DNA of 64,000 bases from an uncultured Oscillibacter sp. (lineage in GTDB: Bacteria > Bacillota > Clostridia > Oscillospirales > Oscillospiraceae): NCBI GenBank assembly GCA_934574045.1, contig CAKTMK010000005.1, forward strand, positions 15,470 to 79,469. Reading direction: 5' to 3'. Shown one piece after another: positions 42,759-51,105 of this stretch. The stretch's first letter is position 1, and each line of letters begins with the position of its first letter. The notes beneath the pieces are model-generated. The model was not told where the DNA came from. It did not search any database and saw nothing but the letters and a program-made list of their open reading frames with translations. The translations under genes and the position numbers were made by a program.

Positions 42759-42764
42759 TATACT
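42736..42764 (+). promoter_or_regulatory. Sigma-E-like promoter of the small-protein operon
   Basis: GCACATT (42736-42742), 14-bp spacer, CATATACT (42757-42764). This fits the B. subtilis sigma-E consensus KMATATT-N14-CATACAHT at 6 of 7 and about 6 of 8 positions, with the right spacing. No sigma-A pair is obvious in 42713-42803. It would start a transcript about 30 bp before the first gene. Confidence 0.5.
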
Positions 42765-42803
42765 GCCCTGACGGAGCGATCCGAGAGCTGACAGGAGGTC
42801 AAT

Positions 42804-43061
42804 ATGGACGACAAAGCCAAAAGCATCATTCAGGGCATGAATCAGGACCCCGCCGCGGTCCAGCGGCTGCTCTCCTCACAGGATGGGCGCAGGCTGGTCC
42901 AGATGATGGCGCAGGCCAACGGCGGTCCCGCCCTTCAGCAGGCCGCCAACAACGCCATGCGGGGCGACACCGGCCAGATCGTGCAGATGGTCAACCGGCT
43001 GATGCAAAGCCCGGAGGGCGCAGCGCTGGTGGAGCGCATCAATCAGGCCGCGAAAAAATAA
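42804..43061 (+). CDS. Small helical protein, first gene of an unrecognised operon
   Basis: 85 aa, soluble, Gln/Met/Ala-rich. Two copies of a 20-residue unit are visible: RLLSSQDGRRLVQMMAQANG (21-40) and RLMQSPEGAALVERINQAAK (65-84), sharing RL-S-(D/E)G--LV----QA. The second gene of the operon carries a third copy. The pattern (hydrophobic pairs, DP or SP, Gln/Met) recalls STI1-type helical repeats, but only loosely. aggaggt lies just upstream of the ATG. I recognise no family. Confidence 0.75.
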   Translation: MDDKAKSIIQGMNQDPAAVQRLLSSQDGRRLVQMMAQANGGPALQQAANNAMRGDTGQIVQMVNRLMQSPEGAALVERINQAAKK

Positions 43062-43082
43062 GCCGGAAAGGGGGCGGGCGGC

Positions 43083-43538
43083 ATGGCAGAATTTGAGGAA
43101 AAGCTGAACGCGCTGCTGTCGGACCCGAACAGCATGGCGCAGATCATGCAGCTTGCCCAGTCGCTCGGCGGCGGGAGCACCCCGCAGCAGAACGCGCAGA
43201 GCGGCTTCGCGCCGCCGCCCCCGCCCGGCCAGCCGCAGACGGGCGGTCCGACCGCGCCTCCGGGCGGCTTTCCGCTGGGAGGAAGCGCGCCCCCGCCCCC
43301 GGGAACGGGCGGAAGCCCGCTGGGGTCGCTGCTGGGCGGCATTGACCCGGCCACCATCGCCCGGCTCCTTCCGTTGGTGCAGGAGCTGTCCAGCCCGCAG
43401 AACGAGCGCAGCCGCGCGCTGCTGTACGCGCTGCGCCCCTATCTGAAGCCCGCGCGGCAGGAAAAGATCGAGCGGGCGCTCCAGCTTGCCCGCGTCGTAC
43501 ACGTGGGGAAGAAATTCATCTCCGGTTGGGAGGGGTAA
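43083..43538 (+). CDS. Small protein with Pro/Gly-rich linker, second gene of the operon
   Basis: 151 aa. N-terminus ALLSDPNSMAQIMQLAQSLG (10-29) aligns without gaps to the repeats of the first protein. A Pro/Gly-rich linker (about 38-85) joins it to a C-terminal helical domain (about 90-145) with DPATIARLLPLVQELSS and LLYALRPYLKPARQEKIERA. No signal peptide. It starts 21 bp after the first gene with aaaggggg upstream. Function unknown. Confidence 0.75.
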   Translation: MAEFEEKLNALLSDPNSMAQIMQLAQSLGGGSTPQQNAQSGFAPPPPPGQPQTGGPTAPPGGFPLGGSAPPPPGTGGSPLGSLLGGIDPATIARLLPLVQELSSPQNERSRALLYALRPYLKPARQEKIERALQLARVVHVGKKFISGWEG

Positions 43539-43541
43539 GGG

Positions 43542-43937
43542 ATGTATAACCGCTATATCCGCGGCGACAGCGGCGTCTATACCCGCATTCCCGAGGAGGA
43601 GCCGCAGCGCCCCGGCGGACCGTCCGGCGGCGGGCCTCCCCCGGGAAACGGACCCGGCAGGCCCGGAGCGCCCAACGGGCCGGGCCACCCCGGCGGCGGT
43701 CCCGGCGGTCCGGCGGGACCCGGCGCACCGCCGCCCAACGGGCCGTTTCAACCGCCGCCGCCCCCGCCGAAGGGGCCGGACGGCCTGTCCTCCGCGCTGC
43801 GGCATCTGCTGGACAAATTCCATCTGGACAGCGTGGATTCCGGCGATCTGCTGCTGCTCCTGCTGCTGTTCTTCCTGTTCAAGGAGGACGCCGACGACGA
43901 GCTTCTCATCGCGCTGGGCCTGCTGCTGGTGCTGTAA
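43542..43937 (+). CDS. Pro/Gly-rich protein with hydrophobic C-terminus, third gene of the operon
   Basis: 131 aa. The tyrosine-containing N-terminus MYNRYIRGDSGVYTRIP leads to a long Pro/Gly/Asn-rich disordered region (about 18-85), a short helix (LSSALRHLLDKFHLDSVD) and two leucine-rich hydrophobic segments (about 103-114 and 121-131) split by the acidic KEDADDE. I recall similar small proteins in other Clostridia, ending in a GDLL-leucine motif, but none with a known job. The start is 3 bp after the second gene, with ggaggg upstream. Confidence 0.75.
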   Translation: MYNRYIRGDSGVYTRIPEEEPQRPGGPSGGGPPPGNGPGRPGAPNGPGHPGGGPGGPAGPGAPPPNGPFQPPPPPPKGPDGLSSALRHLLDKFHLDSVDSGDLLLLLLLFFLFKEDADDELLIALGLLLVL

Positions 43938-43973
43938 AAACCGGCTTTCCGGAATTTCCGGAAAGCCGGTTTT
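43937..43973. terminator. Bidirectional terminator between convergent operons
   Basis: Perfect 18-bp arms (aaaaccggctttccggaa and its complement) around one base, with A/T runs at both ends. It serves the small-protein operon on the plus strand and the trpS operon on the minus strand. Confidence 0.92.
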
Positions 43974-43990
43974 GCTCTGTTTCCGCCGGA

Positions 43991-44746
43991 TCACTCCGGC
44001 TCGGTCAGCACCGTCCCGTCCGGCAGCGTGAAATCCGCCGCCGTGGGGCCGGACGCGTCCAGCGAGGGCGCGCCCATGCGGTAGATCGTCGTTCCGTTCT
44101 GGAGCCACTCCGCCGCCGCCAGAAGCCCGGTGTTCACGCTGACCCAGTAGCGCATCACGTACCCGTCGTCATCCTCGCCGGTCTCCACATAAATGCAGTT
44201 CACGCCGGAAAGGCTGCGGTAATCCGCCTTCTCGATCTGGCTGACCGGCAGCGCCAGCACGTCCTCATAGGTGGGGATGCCCTGCTCCTCGTCGGCGGAG
44301 ATGTCCCCCGCTGCGCAGCGGTAGACCTCGCTCTGGCTGCCGTACCAGATGTAGGTGGTCTGCCCGTCGGTGAGCGTGTGGCGGACCTGCTGACCCTCCG
44401 GCGCGGCGTCCGTCCGGGTCCAGCCGCCGCTGACGGCAACGGTGGTCCTGGTCGTTCCGCTGCCGCCGGACCATAGCCGTTCCGCCGTGATCGTCCGGCG
44501 GTAGGACGCGGGGCGGTGGAGCGATTCAATGGCCAGCTGGACGGTCTGCGGCGTGACGGTCACGGGCATAACGGCGGTTCCGCCGCCGCCTTCGGACGCG
44601 GAGGGGTCCTCCGCGGGCTGCGTCGTATCCGGCAGCACGATGCGGGAGGAGCGGCGCAGACCGTTGCTCAGCAGGATGGCCACCACCAGCAGGATCAGGA
44701 CCGCAAAGCCGATGGCGGTAAATTTTCCAATTTTACGCTTCTTCAT
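43991..44746 (-). CDS. Membrane-anchored extracytoplasmic protein, function unknown
   Basis: 251 aa. A basic tail MKKRKIGKF precedes one membrane helix (about 9-27), then a Ser/Thr/Pro/Glu linker (about 35-60) and a beta-rich domain with YIWYGSQSEVYRC and VNCIYVETGEDDDGY. The repeated beta-strand pattern recalls LolA/MucB-like lipid carriers, but I would not assign it. It is the last gene after wecB (24 bp), so it may act in envelope polymer metabolism. Confidence 0.7.
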   Translation of the reverse strand: MKKRKIGKFTAIGFAVLILLVVAILLSNGLRRSSRIVLPDTTQPAEDPSASEGGGGTAVMPVTVTPQTVQLAIESLHRPASYRRTITAERLWSGGSGTTRTTVAVSGGWTRTDAAPEGQQVRHTLTDGQTTYIWYGSQSEVYRCAAGDISADEEQGIPTYEDVLALPVSQIEKADYRSLSGVNCIYVETGEDDDGYVMRYWVSVNTGLLAAAEWLQNGTTIYRMGAPSLDASGPTAADFTLPDGTVLTEPE

Positions 44747-44770
44747 GGCTCCCCCGTCCGTTTTCCCGTC

Positions 44771-45922
44771 TCAGGCGCCGCGGTAATCCTCCGGTTGCCG
44801 GTCGCGCAGGCCGAAATGCCACTCGATCGCGTCCGCGATGCGCGCGCAGGCACGGCCGTCGCCATAGGGGTTCACCGCGTGGGCCATCTGCGCGTAGGCC
44901 GACTTGTCGCGGATCAGCCGCTCCGCCATGGTCACGATGTCGTCCTGCACCACTCCCGCCAGCTTCACCGTCCCGGCGGCCACGGCCTCCGGCCGCTCCG
45001 TCTCCCGGCGCAGCACCAGAACGGGCTTCCCCAGCGCGGGAGCCTCCTCCTGCAAACCGCCGGAGTCCGTCAGCACCAGATAGCAGCGGGCCATGAGATT
45101 GTGCATCTCGTCGGCGGGCAGCGGGTCGATCAGGTGGACCCGGGGCGCGCCCCGGAGGTACCGGTCCACCGCCTCCCGCACCACGGGACTGAGGTGGACG
45201 GGATACACCAGCTCCACGTCCTCGTTCTCCTCGGCGATCTGCCGCAGAGCCAGCATGATATTTTTCATCGGTTCGCCGTAATTCTCCCGCCGGTGGCAGG
45301 TGACGAGACAGACCTTCTTCTCGCCGTAGGGCAGGCGGTTCAGCTCCTCCGTCGCAAAGCGGTAATCGTCCCGCACCGTGGTCTTCAGCGCGTCGATCAC
45401 CGTGTTGCCGGTGATGAACAGGTTCTCCCGGATGCCCTCCCGGGCCAGATTGTCCCGGTTGTTCGCCGTGGGGCAGAAATACAGATCCGCCAGCCGGGAC
45501 ACCAGCACGCGGTTCATCTCCTCCGGAAAGGGAGAATACTTGTCATAGGTCCGCAGGCCGGCCTCCACATGGCCCACCTTCACCTGATGGTAAAACGCGG
45601 ACAGCGCCCCGGCGAAGGTGGTGGAGGTGTCCCCGTGGACCAAGATCATGTCGGGCTTGAGGGCGTCAATGGCCTCGTCCATCCCCAGAAGGCACTTGCT
45701 GGTGATGGTGGAGAGGGTCTGCCGGGGGGTCATAATGTCCAGATCCCAGTCCGGCTTGAGATGAAAGACCTCCAGCACGGAGTCCAGCATCTGGCGGTGC
45801 TGCGCCGTGACGCAGCAGAGGCTCTCGATCCCCTCCCGCGCGGCCAGCTCTTTCACGAGGGGAGCCATCTTGATGGCCTCCGGCCGGGTGCCGAACACGC
45901 TCATCACGCGGATCTTTTCCAT
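44771..45922 (-). CDS. wecB: UDP-N-acetylglucosamine 2-epimerase (non-hydrolysing)
   Basis: 383 aa. Converts UDP-GlcNAc to UDP-ManNAc for wall teichoic acid or other polymers. VFGTRPEAIKMAPLV, VHGDTSTTFAGALSAF and HVEAGLRTYDKYSPFPEE are family motifs; LTDSGGLQEEAP closes the nucleotide site. It starts 1 bp after the wecA-type gene. Both are needed to begin linkage-unit synthesis. Confidence 0.95.
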   Translation of the reverse strand: MEKIRVMSVFGTRPEAIKMAPLVKELAAREGIESLCCVTAQHRQMLDSVLEVFHLKPDWDLDIMTPRQTLSTITSKCLLGMDEAIDALKPDMILVHGDTSTTFAGALSAFYHQVKVGHVEAGLRTYDKYSPFPEEMNRVLVSRLADLYFCPTANNRDNLAREGIRENLFITGNTVIDALKTTVRDDYRFATEELNRLPYGEKKVCLVTCHRRENYGEPMKNIMLALRQIAEENEDVELVYPVHLSPVVREAVDRYLRGAPRVHLIDPLPADEMHNLMARCYLVLTDSGGLQEEAPALGKPVLVLRRETERPEAVAAGTVKLAGVVQDDIVTMAERLIRDKSAYAQMAHAVNPYGDGRACARIADAIEWHFGLRDRQPEDYRGA

Positions 45923-47089
45923 TTACGGCTCCTCCTTTTCTCCGTCGGGCTTCGGGCCGTCCGGCTCCTGCGCGCCCTCCGCGGGCGGCTGCGCGCCGTG
46001 ATGGCCGTGGTCCTTCAGCTCCTCCATCTCCTCGTGCAGCTCCTCCCGGACCTCCTTGGGGAACACAGCCCGGGCGGCCACCAGCGCGACTACGCACAGC
46101 GACACGAAGAACATCATGGCCCGCAGCTCGCCGCTGGTGGTCAGCACCACGGCGGAAAGCCCCAGAATGGCCGAGATCACGTACAGGGTGGCCACCGCCT
46201 GCTTCTGGTTCAGGCCCATGTCGATCAGGCGGTGATGGATGTGGCTCCGATCCGCCTGCATGGGACTCTGCCCGTGGGCGATGCGGCGGATGAAGGCAAA
46301 CGCCGTGTCAAAGATGGGCAGGCCCAGGATCAAAAACGGCACCGCGAAGGAGATGATGGCCCACGACTTGAACAGGCCCTCCACGGACATACAGGCCAGA
46401 ATGAAGCCGAGGAACGTGGCGCCGGTGTCGCCCATGAACATTTTGGCGGGGTTGATGTTATAGGGCATGAAGCCCACGCACGCGCCCACCAGCGCCGCCA
46501 TGACCATGGCCACCTGCACCTCGCTGACCAGCAGGGAGATCACCAGCACCGTGGTGGCGGAGATGGCGGACACGCCGATGGCCAGCCCGTCCAGCCCGTC
46601 GATCAGGTTCACCGCGTTGGTGATGGCCACGATCCACAAAACCGTTGCCGGGACAGACAGCATACCCAGATTCCAGTACGGATTTTCAGAGAACAGATTG
46701 GGGTTGCTCAGCACGTGGATCACCACGCCGTTCATCGCCGGGATGAGCGCCGCGCCGATCTGCACCAGAAATTTCAGCTTCGCGGGCAGCGGCGTGATAT
46801 CGTCCACCACGCCCAGCACCACGATGATGACCGCCCCCAGCAGGATGCTGCGGAACTGATCCGTCATTTCCACGAAGAGCAGAATGCTGATGATAAAGCC
46901 GAAGAACACGGCCAGTCCTCCCAGCCGGGGGATGGGAACGTGGTGCATCCGTCGGTTGTCCTTCGGAACGTCCACCGCGCCGACCTTATAGGCGAACGCC
47001 TTCACCACCGGCGAGGTCAGGAAGCTGACCACCAGCGCCACGAACAGGGCCAGAAGCACTCCGGCCAGAAGTTGCGTATTGAATAGCAT
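45923..47089 (-). CDS. wecA: Undecaprenyl-phosphate N-acetylglucosaminyl-1-phosphate transferase
   Basis: 388 aa polytopic enzyme of the WecA/TagO/MraY family, adding GlcNAc-1-P to undecaprenyl phosphate. Motifs are MHHVPIPRLGGLAVFFGF, VVDDITPLPAK (Asp pair), NAVNLIDGLDGLA, KMFMGDTGATFLG and HIHHRLIDMG. About ten membrane segments precede a charged His/Glu-rich cytoplasmic tail (355-388). With wecB it makes the lipid-linked linkage unit for wall polymers. 27 bp after trpS. Confidence 0.94.
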   Translation of the reverse strand: MLFNTQLLAGVLLALFVALVVSFLTSPVVKAFAYKVGAVDVPKDNRRMHHVPIPRLGGLAVFFGFIISILLFVEMTDQFRSILLGAVIIVVLGVVDDITPLPAKLKFLVQIGAALIPAMNGVVIHVLSNPNLFSENPYWNLGMLSVPATVLWIVAITNAVNLIDGLDGLAIGVSAISATTVLVISLLVSEVQVAMVMAALVGACVGFMPYNINPAKMFMGDTGATFLGFILACMSVEGLFKSWAIISFAVPFLILGLPIFDTAFAFIRRIAHGQSPMQADRSHIHHRLIDMGLNQKQAVATLYVISAILGLSAVVLTTSGELRAMMFFVSLCVVALVAARAVFPKEVREELHEEMEELKDHGHHGAQPPAEGAQEPDGPKPDGEKEEP

Positions 47090-47116
47090 GGTCTCAACGA
47101 TTCCTTTCGCCCAAGA

Positions 47117-48124
47117 TCACCGGTCAATAAAGCCGATCTTCTTATAGACCTTGCCCAGCGTGCGGTTGGCGACCCGGGCCGCCCGCTCCGCGCCGTCGCG
47201 GTAGATGGCCTGAAGCCCCGCCTTGTCGGCCAGCAGCCGGTCCGTCTCCTCCCGGATGGGACGCAGCAGCTCCACCACGGCCTCGCCCACGGCGGCCTTG
47301 AAGTCGCCGTAGCCATGCCCGGCGAACTCCGTCTCGATGGCCGCGAAGTCCCGTCCCGTGCAGACGGAGTAGATCTGCATCAGGTTGGACACGCCCGGCT
47401 TCTCCTTGGGATCGTAGCGCACACAGGCCTCGGAATCCGTCACGGCCTTTTTGAACTTGCGCAGGATGTCCTCCGGCTTCTCCAGCATATAGACGCAGCC
47501 GTTGGGGTCCTTGTCGGACTTGCTCATCTTGCTGTCCGGGCTGGTCAGGCTCATGATCCGCGCGCCGACCTTGGGGATATACGGCTCGGGCAGCTTGAAC
47601 ACGTCGCCGTAAATACCGTTGAACCGGGTGGCGATGTCGCGGCAGATCTCAACGTGCTGCTTCTGGTCGCCGCCCACCGGCACCAGATCCGCCTGATAGA
47701 GCAGGATGTCCGCCGCCATCAGGGACGGATAGGTGAACAGGCCCGCGTTGATGTTGTCCGCATTCTTGGCGGACTTGTCCTTGAACTGGGTCATGCGGGA
47801 GAGCTCGCCGAACATGGTGTAGCAGTCCAGCACCCAGCCCAGCTGGGCGTGGGCGGGCACGTGGGACTGGACGAACAGCGTGTTTTTCTGCGGGTCAAGG
47901 CCGCAGGCGATGTACGCCGCGAGCTGGGTGAGCGTGTGGCGGCGCAGGTCGGCGGGGACCTGACGGACGGTGATGGTGTGCATATCGGCCAGCATATAGT
48001 AGCAGTCATACTCGTCCGCCAGCGCCGCCCAGTTGCGGATCGCGCCCAGATAGGACCCCAGCGTCAGGTCGCCGGAGGGCTGGATGCCGCTGAGGATGCG
48101 CTTTTTCTGTGTCTCGTTTTCCAT
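47117..48124 (-). CDS. trpS: Tryptophanyl-tRNA synthetase
   Basis: 335 aa class I synthetase. The HIGH-equivalent is GDLTLGSYLGA and the KMSKS motif is KMSKSDKDPNG. The ATG at 48124 is preferred over a GTG three codons earlier because gagg lies 8 nt before it. The leader from its promoter is about 55 nt, too short for a T-box. Full length. Confidence 0.97.
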   Translation of the reverse strand: MENETQKKRILSGIQPSGDLTLGSYLGAIRNWAALADEYDCYYMLADMHTITVRQVPADLRRHTLTQLAAYIACGLDPQKNTLFVQSHVPAHAQLGWVLDCYTMFGELSRMTQFKDKSAKNADNINAGLFTYPSLMAADILLYQADLVPVGGDQKQHVEICRDIATRFNGIYGDVFKLPEPYIPKVGARIMSLTSPDSKMSKSDKDPNGCVYMLEKPEDILRKFKKAVTDSEACVRYDPKEKPGVSNLMQIYSVCTGRDFAAIETEFAGHGYGDFKAAVGEAVVELLRPIREETDRLLADKAGLQAIYRDGAERAARVANRTLGKVYKKIGFIDR

Positions 48125-48184
48125 TTGGAACACCTCATATTCTTGTGTTGAAGCCTGTTCTCAGGCATTGCAGACTTACATGAC

Positions 48185-48213
48185 AGTGTACCACAGGCGG
48201 CGAAAAAGTGCAA
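48185..48213 (-). promoter_or_regulatory. Sigma-A promoter of trpS
   Basis: TTGCAC (48208-48213), 17-bp spacer ending TGG, TACACT (48185-48190). It heads trpS-wecA-wecB and the last membrane protein. Confidence 0.75.
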
Positions 48214-48259
48214 TGCGTATTCCAAAGAAAAGCGGCGGCGGACGGCTTGGCATTTCCGC

Positions 48260-48288
48260 TTGACATTCCACCCGGTGAAAGCGATAAT
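48260..48288 (+). promoter_or_regulatory. Sigma-A promoter of gltX-asnA
   Basis: Perfect TTGACA (48260-48265), 17-bp spacer, GATAAT (48283-48288). The leader is only about 27 nt. Confidence 0.85.
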
Positions 48289-48321
48289 GGTATTTGTTAA
48301 ATTATGCATGGAGGTAGATTC

Positions 48322-49821
48322 ATGGCTGTTGATAAAGCATTCTTCGACGAGCTGGAGGCCCGCATCCCCAAGGGGAAGGTCCGCACCCGGTTCGCCCCCT
48401 CCCCCACCGGCTATATGCACGTGGGGAACCTGCGCACCGCGCTGTACACCTGGCTGATCGCCCGCCACGCCGGCGGCACATTCATCCTGCGCATTGAGGA
48501 CACCGATCAGGGCCGTCTGGTAGAGGGCGCCACCGACGTGATCTACAAGACGCTGGCGGAGTGCGGCCTGAACCACGACGAAGGCCCCGATGTGGGCGGC
48601 CCGGTGGGGCCGTATATCCAGTCGGAGCGCCGCCCGCTCTACGGAAAATACGCCGAGCTACTGGTGGAAAAGGGCGCGGCCTACCGCTGCTTCTGCGAAA
48701 AGGACGCCGACGAGGCCGAGGAAGTGGCCGAGGGCGTGAAGATCAAAAAGCACCACTGCGGCTGTCCCGCCCTCTCCGAGGAGGAGATCCGGGCGAAGCT
48801 GGACGCGGGCGCTCCCTGCGTCATCCGCCAGAAGATCCCGCAGGAGGGGCAGACCACGTTCCACGACGTGACCTTCGGCGACATCACCGTGGACAACGAC
48901 ACGCTGGACGATCAGGTGCTCATCAAGTCGGACGGGCTGCCCACCTACAACTTTGCCAACGTGGTGGACGACCACCTCATGGGCATCACCCACGTGGTCC
49001 GCGGCAGCGAGTACCTCTCCTCCGCCCCCAAGTACAATCTGCTCTATCAGGCCTTCGGCTGGGACGTACCCACCTACGTCCACTGCTCCCCCGTCATGCG
49101 GGACGCCCACAACAAGATGTCCAAGCGGCACGGAGACCCCTCCTATGAGGACCTGATCCGTCAGGGCTATCTCACCACCGCCGTTCTGAATTATGTCGCC
49201 CTGCTGGGCTGGGCGCCCAAGGGTGAGCTGAGCGAGCGGGAGATCTTCTCTCTGGACGAGCTGGTGAGTGCGTTCGACATCGCGGGCATCTCCAAATCCC
49301 CCGCCATCTTCGACATCGCCAAGCTGGACCACTTCAACGCCACCTACCTCCGCGCCCTTGCGCCGGAGGATTTTGCCAAAGTCGCGGAGCCGTATATCCG
49401 CCAGAGCGTGAAAAACCCCGCCATCGACGCCGCCGCCGTGGCCGCGCTTTTGCAGGCCCGGTGCGAAAAGCTGACGGACATCCCGGAGAAGGTGGACTTC
49501 TTCGATGCGCTGCCGGACTATGATGTTGAGTTTTATGTAAACAAAAAGTCCAAGACCGACAAGGAGATCTCCAAGGCGATGCTCACTGCCGCCATCCCAG
49601 CGCTGGAGGCCCTGCCCATCTGGGACACCGACCCCATCCACGACGCGCTCATCGACCTTGCGGCCAAGCTGGAGGTCAAGAACGCCACGCTGATGTGGCC
49701 CGTCCGCATTGCGGCGGCGGGCAAGCTGGTCACTCCCGGCGGCGCGGTGGAGATCTGCCGCATCCTTGGCCGGGAGGAAACACTGCGCCGCCTGCGGCTG
49801 GGCTTGGAAAAGCTGGGCTGA
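48322..49821 (+). CDS. gltX: Glutamyl-tRNA synthetase
   Basis: 499 aa. RFAPSPTGYMHVGNLRTALY holds the HIGH-type motif and KMSKRHGDPSYEDL the KMSKS-type motif. Cysteines in CFCEKD...CGCP fit a zinc-binding insertion of the GluRS catalytic region. The ATG at 48322 has ggaggt 6-7 nt upstream. It may be nondiscriminating (also charging tRNA-Gln), as in most Clostridia, but that cannot be read from the motifs. asnA follows by 27 bp. Confidence 0.97.
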   Translation: MAVDKAFFDELEARIPKGKVRTRFAPSPTGYMHVGNLRTALYTWLIARHAGGTFILRIEDTDQGRLVEGATDVIYKTLAECGLNHDEGPDVGGPVGPYIQSERRPLYGKYAELLVEKGAAYRCFCEKDADEAEEVAEGVKIKKHHCGCPALSEEEIRAKLDAGAPCVIRQKIPQEGQTTFHDVTFGDITVDNDTLDDQVLIKSDGLPTYNFANVVDDHLMGITHVVRGSEYLSSAPKYNLLYQAFGWDVPTYVHCSPVMRDAHNKMSKRHGDPSYEDLIRQGYLTTAVLNYVALLGWAPKGELSEREIFSLDELVSAFDIAGISKSPAIFDIAKLDHFNATYLRALAPEDFAKVAEPYIRQSVKNPAIDAAAVAALLQARCEKLTDIPEKVDFFDALPDYDVEFYVNKKSKTDKEISKAMLTAAIPALEALPIWDTDPIHDALIDLAAKLEVKNATLMWPVRIAAAGKLVTPGGAVEICRILGREETLRRLRLGLEKLG

Positions 49822-49848
49822 GCGCGCATAGAGAAAGGAAAAGACGCC

Positions 49849-50856
49849 ATGAGCAAGATCATGATCCCCGAGGGGTACCGGATGCCCCTGACCAATAACC
49901 AGCTCCAGCGGGCCATCGAGTTCATCCACGCCGACTTTCAGAAGAACCTGACGGAGCGGCTGGACCTGCACCGCGTGTCCGCCCCCCTGTTCGTGGACGG
50001 AGCCACGGGCCTGAACGACGACCTCAACGGTGTGGAGCGCCCCGTGACGTTCGACATTCCCGACGTCGGGACCGACGGACAGGTGGTCCACTCTCTGGCC
50101 AAGTGGAAGCGGCTGGCGCTCAAGCGCTATGAGTTCCAGCCCGGCACGGGCCTTTACACCAATATGAACGCCATCCGTCGGGACGAGGAGGTGGACAATC
50201 TCCACTCCGTCTATGTGGACCAGTGGGACTGGGAGAAGAACATCCGCCGGGAGGACCGGAACCTCCAGTACCTCAAGGACACGGTGCGCACCATCGTCTC
50301 CTGCATCTGCGACACGGCGGAGGGCCTGCGCAAGGTCTATCCCGTCCTGACGTTCCGCCCGGACCGGGACGTGTACTTCATCACCTCTCAGGAACTGGAG
50401 GACCTCTATCCCGACCTCGCCCCCAACGAGCGGGAAAAGGCCGTCTGCCAGAAGCACCGGACCGTGTTCCTCATGCAGATCGGCGGAAAGCTCCGCTCCG
50501 GCAAGCCTCACGACGGCCGCGCCCCGGACTATGACGACTGGACGCTCAACGGAGATATCCTCATGTGGAACCCCGTGCTCCAGCGCAACTTTGAGGTCTC
50601 CTCCATGGGAATCCGCGTGGACGAGGCCGCGCTGGACCGCCAGCTCACCCTCTCCGGCCACGACGAGCGCCGTGCGCTCCCCTTCCACAAGATGCTGCTG
50701 GACGGCCAGCTCCCCCAGTCCATCGGTGGCGGCATCGGCCAGTCCCGGCTGTGCATGCTGCTGCTGGGCGCCTGCCACATCGGTGAGGTGCAGGCCAGCC
50801 TGTGGGACGCCGAGACGGCGGCGGTCTGCGAAAAGGCAGGCATCACGCTGCTGTGA
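49849..50856 (+). CDS. asnA: Aspartate-ammonia ligase
   Basis: 335 aa, class II synthetase-like fold; makes asparagine from aspartate, ammonia and ATP. SVYVDQWDWEK, VYFITSQELEDLYPDL and the C-terminal GGGIGQSRLCMLLLG are signature blocks. Length matches the E. coli enzyme (330). It shares the gltX transcript and ends at a strong terminator. Confidence 0.96.
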   Translation: MSKIMIPEGYRMPLTNNQLQRAIEFIHADFQKNLTERLDLHRVSAPLFVDGATGLNDDLNGVERPVTFDIPDVGTDGQVVHSLAKWKRLALKRYEFQPGTGLYTNMNAIRRDEEVDNLHSVYVDQWDWEKNIRREDRNLQYLKDTVRTIVSCICDTAEGLRKVYPVLTFRPDRDVYFITSQELEDLYPDLAPNEREKAVCQKHRTVFLMQIGGKLRSGKPHDGRAPDYDDWTLNGDILMWNPVLQRNFEVSSMGIRVDEAALDRQLTLSGHDERRALPFHKMLLDGQLPQSIGGGIGQSRLCMLLLGACHIGEVQASLWDAETAAVCEKAGITLL

Positions 50857-50892
50857 CCGGATGTCCCGGGCACGGATCGCTTTTCCGAAAGA

Positions 50893-50925
50893 AACGGCTC
50901 CCGGCGCGCTGCGCCGGGAGCCGTT
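50893..50925 (+). terminator. Rho-independent terminator of gltX-asnA
   Basis: Arms aacggctcccggcgc/gcgccgggagccgtt, then ttttcgg. A few other bases of 50926-51038 hold nothing I recognise. Confidence 0.92.
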
Positions 50926-51038
50926 TTTCGGCCGGGAACGTCTTTGTGGGCTGCCGCGGGCCTTTCTGCGCCTGAAAAGCGCCGGAGGACCTTTACGTGA
51001 AACCGGAACGCACCCGCCGAGAGCGTCTTGACAAGCCT

Positions 51039-51070
51039 GCGGCCCGCCGTGCGGATGCACGGCGGGCCGC
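51039..51070 (-). terminator. Hairpin after the M18 aminopeptidase gene
   Basis: Perfect 14-bp arms gcggcccgccgtgc/gcacggcgggccgc around 4 nt, 36 bp past the stop. No U-run on the minus strand, so it may be a processing or Rho-assisted end. Confidence 0.5.
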
Positions 51071-51105
51071 TCTCATACGCTCCGGCGCAGAATCCGCCGG
51101 GCGGT

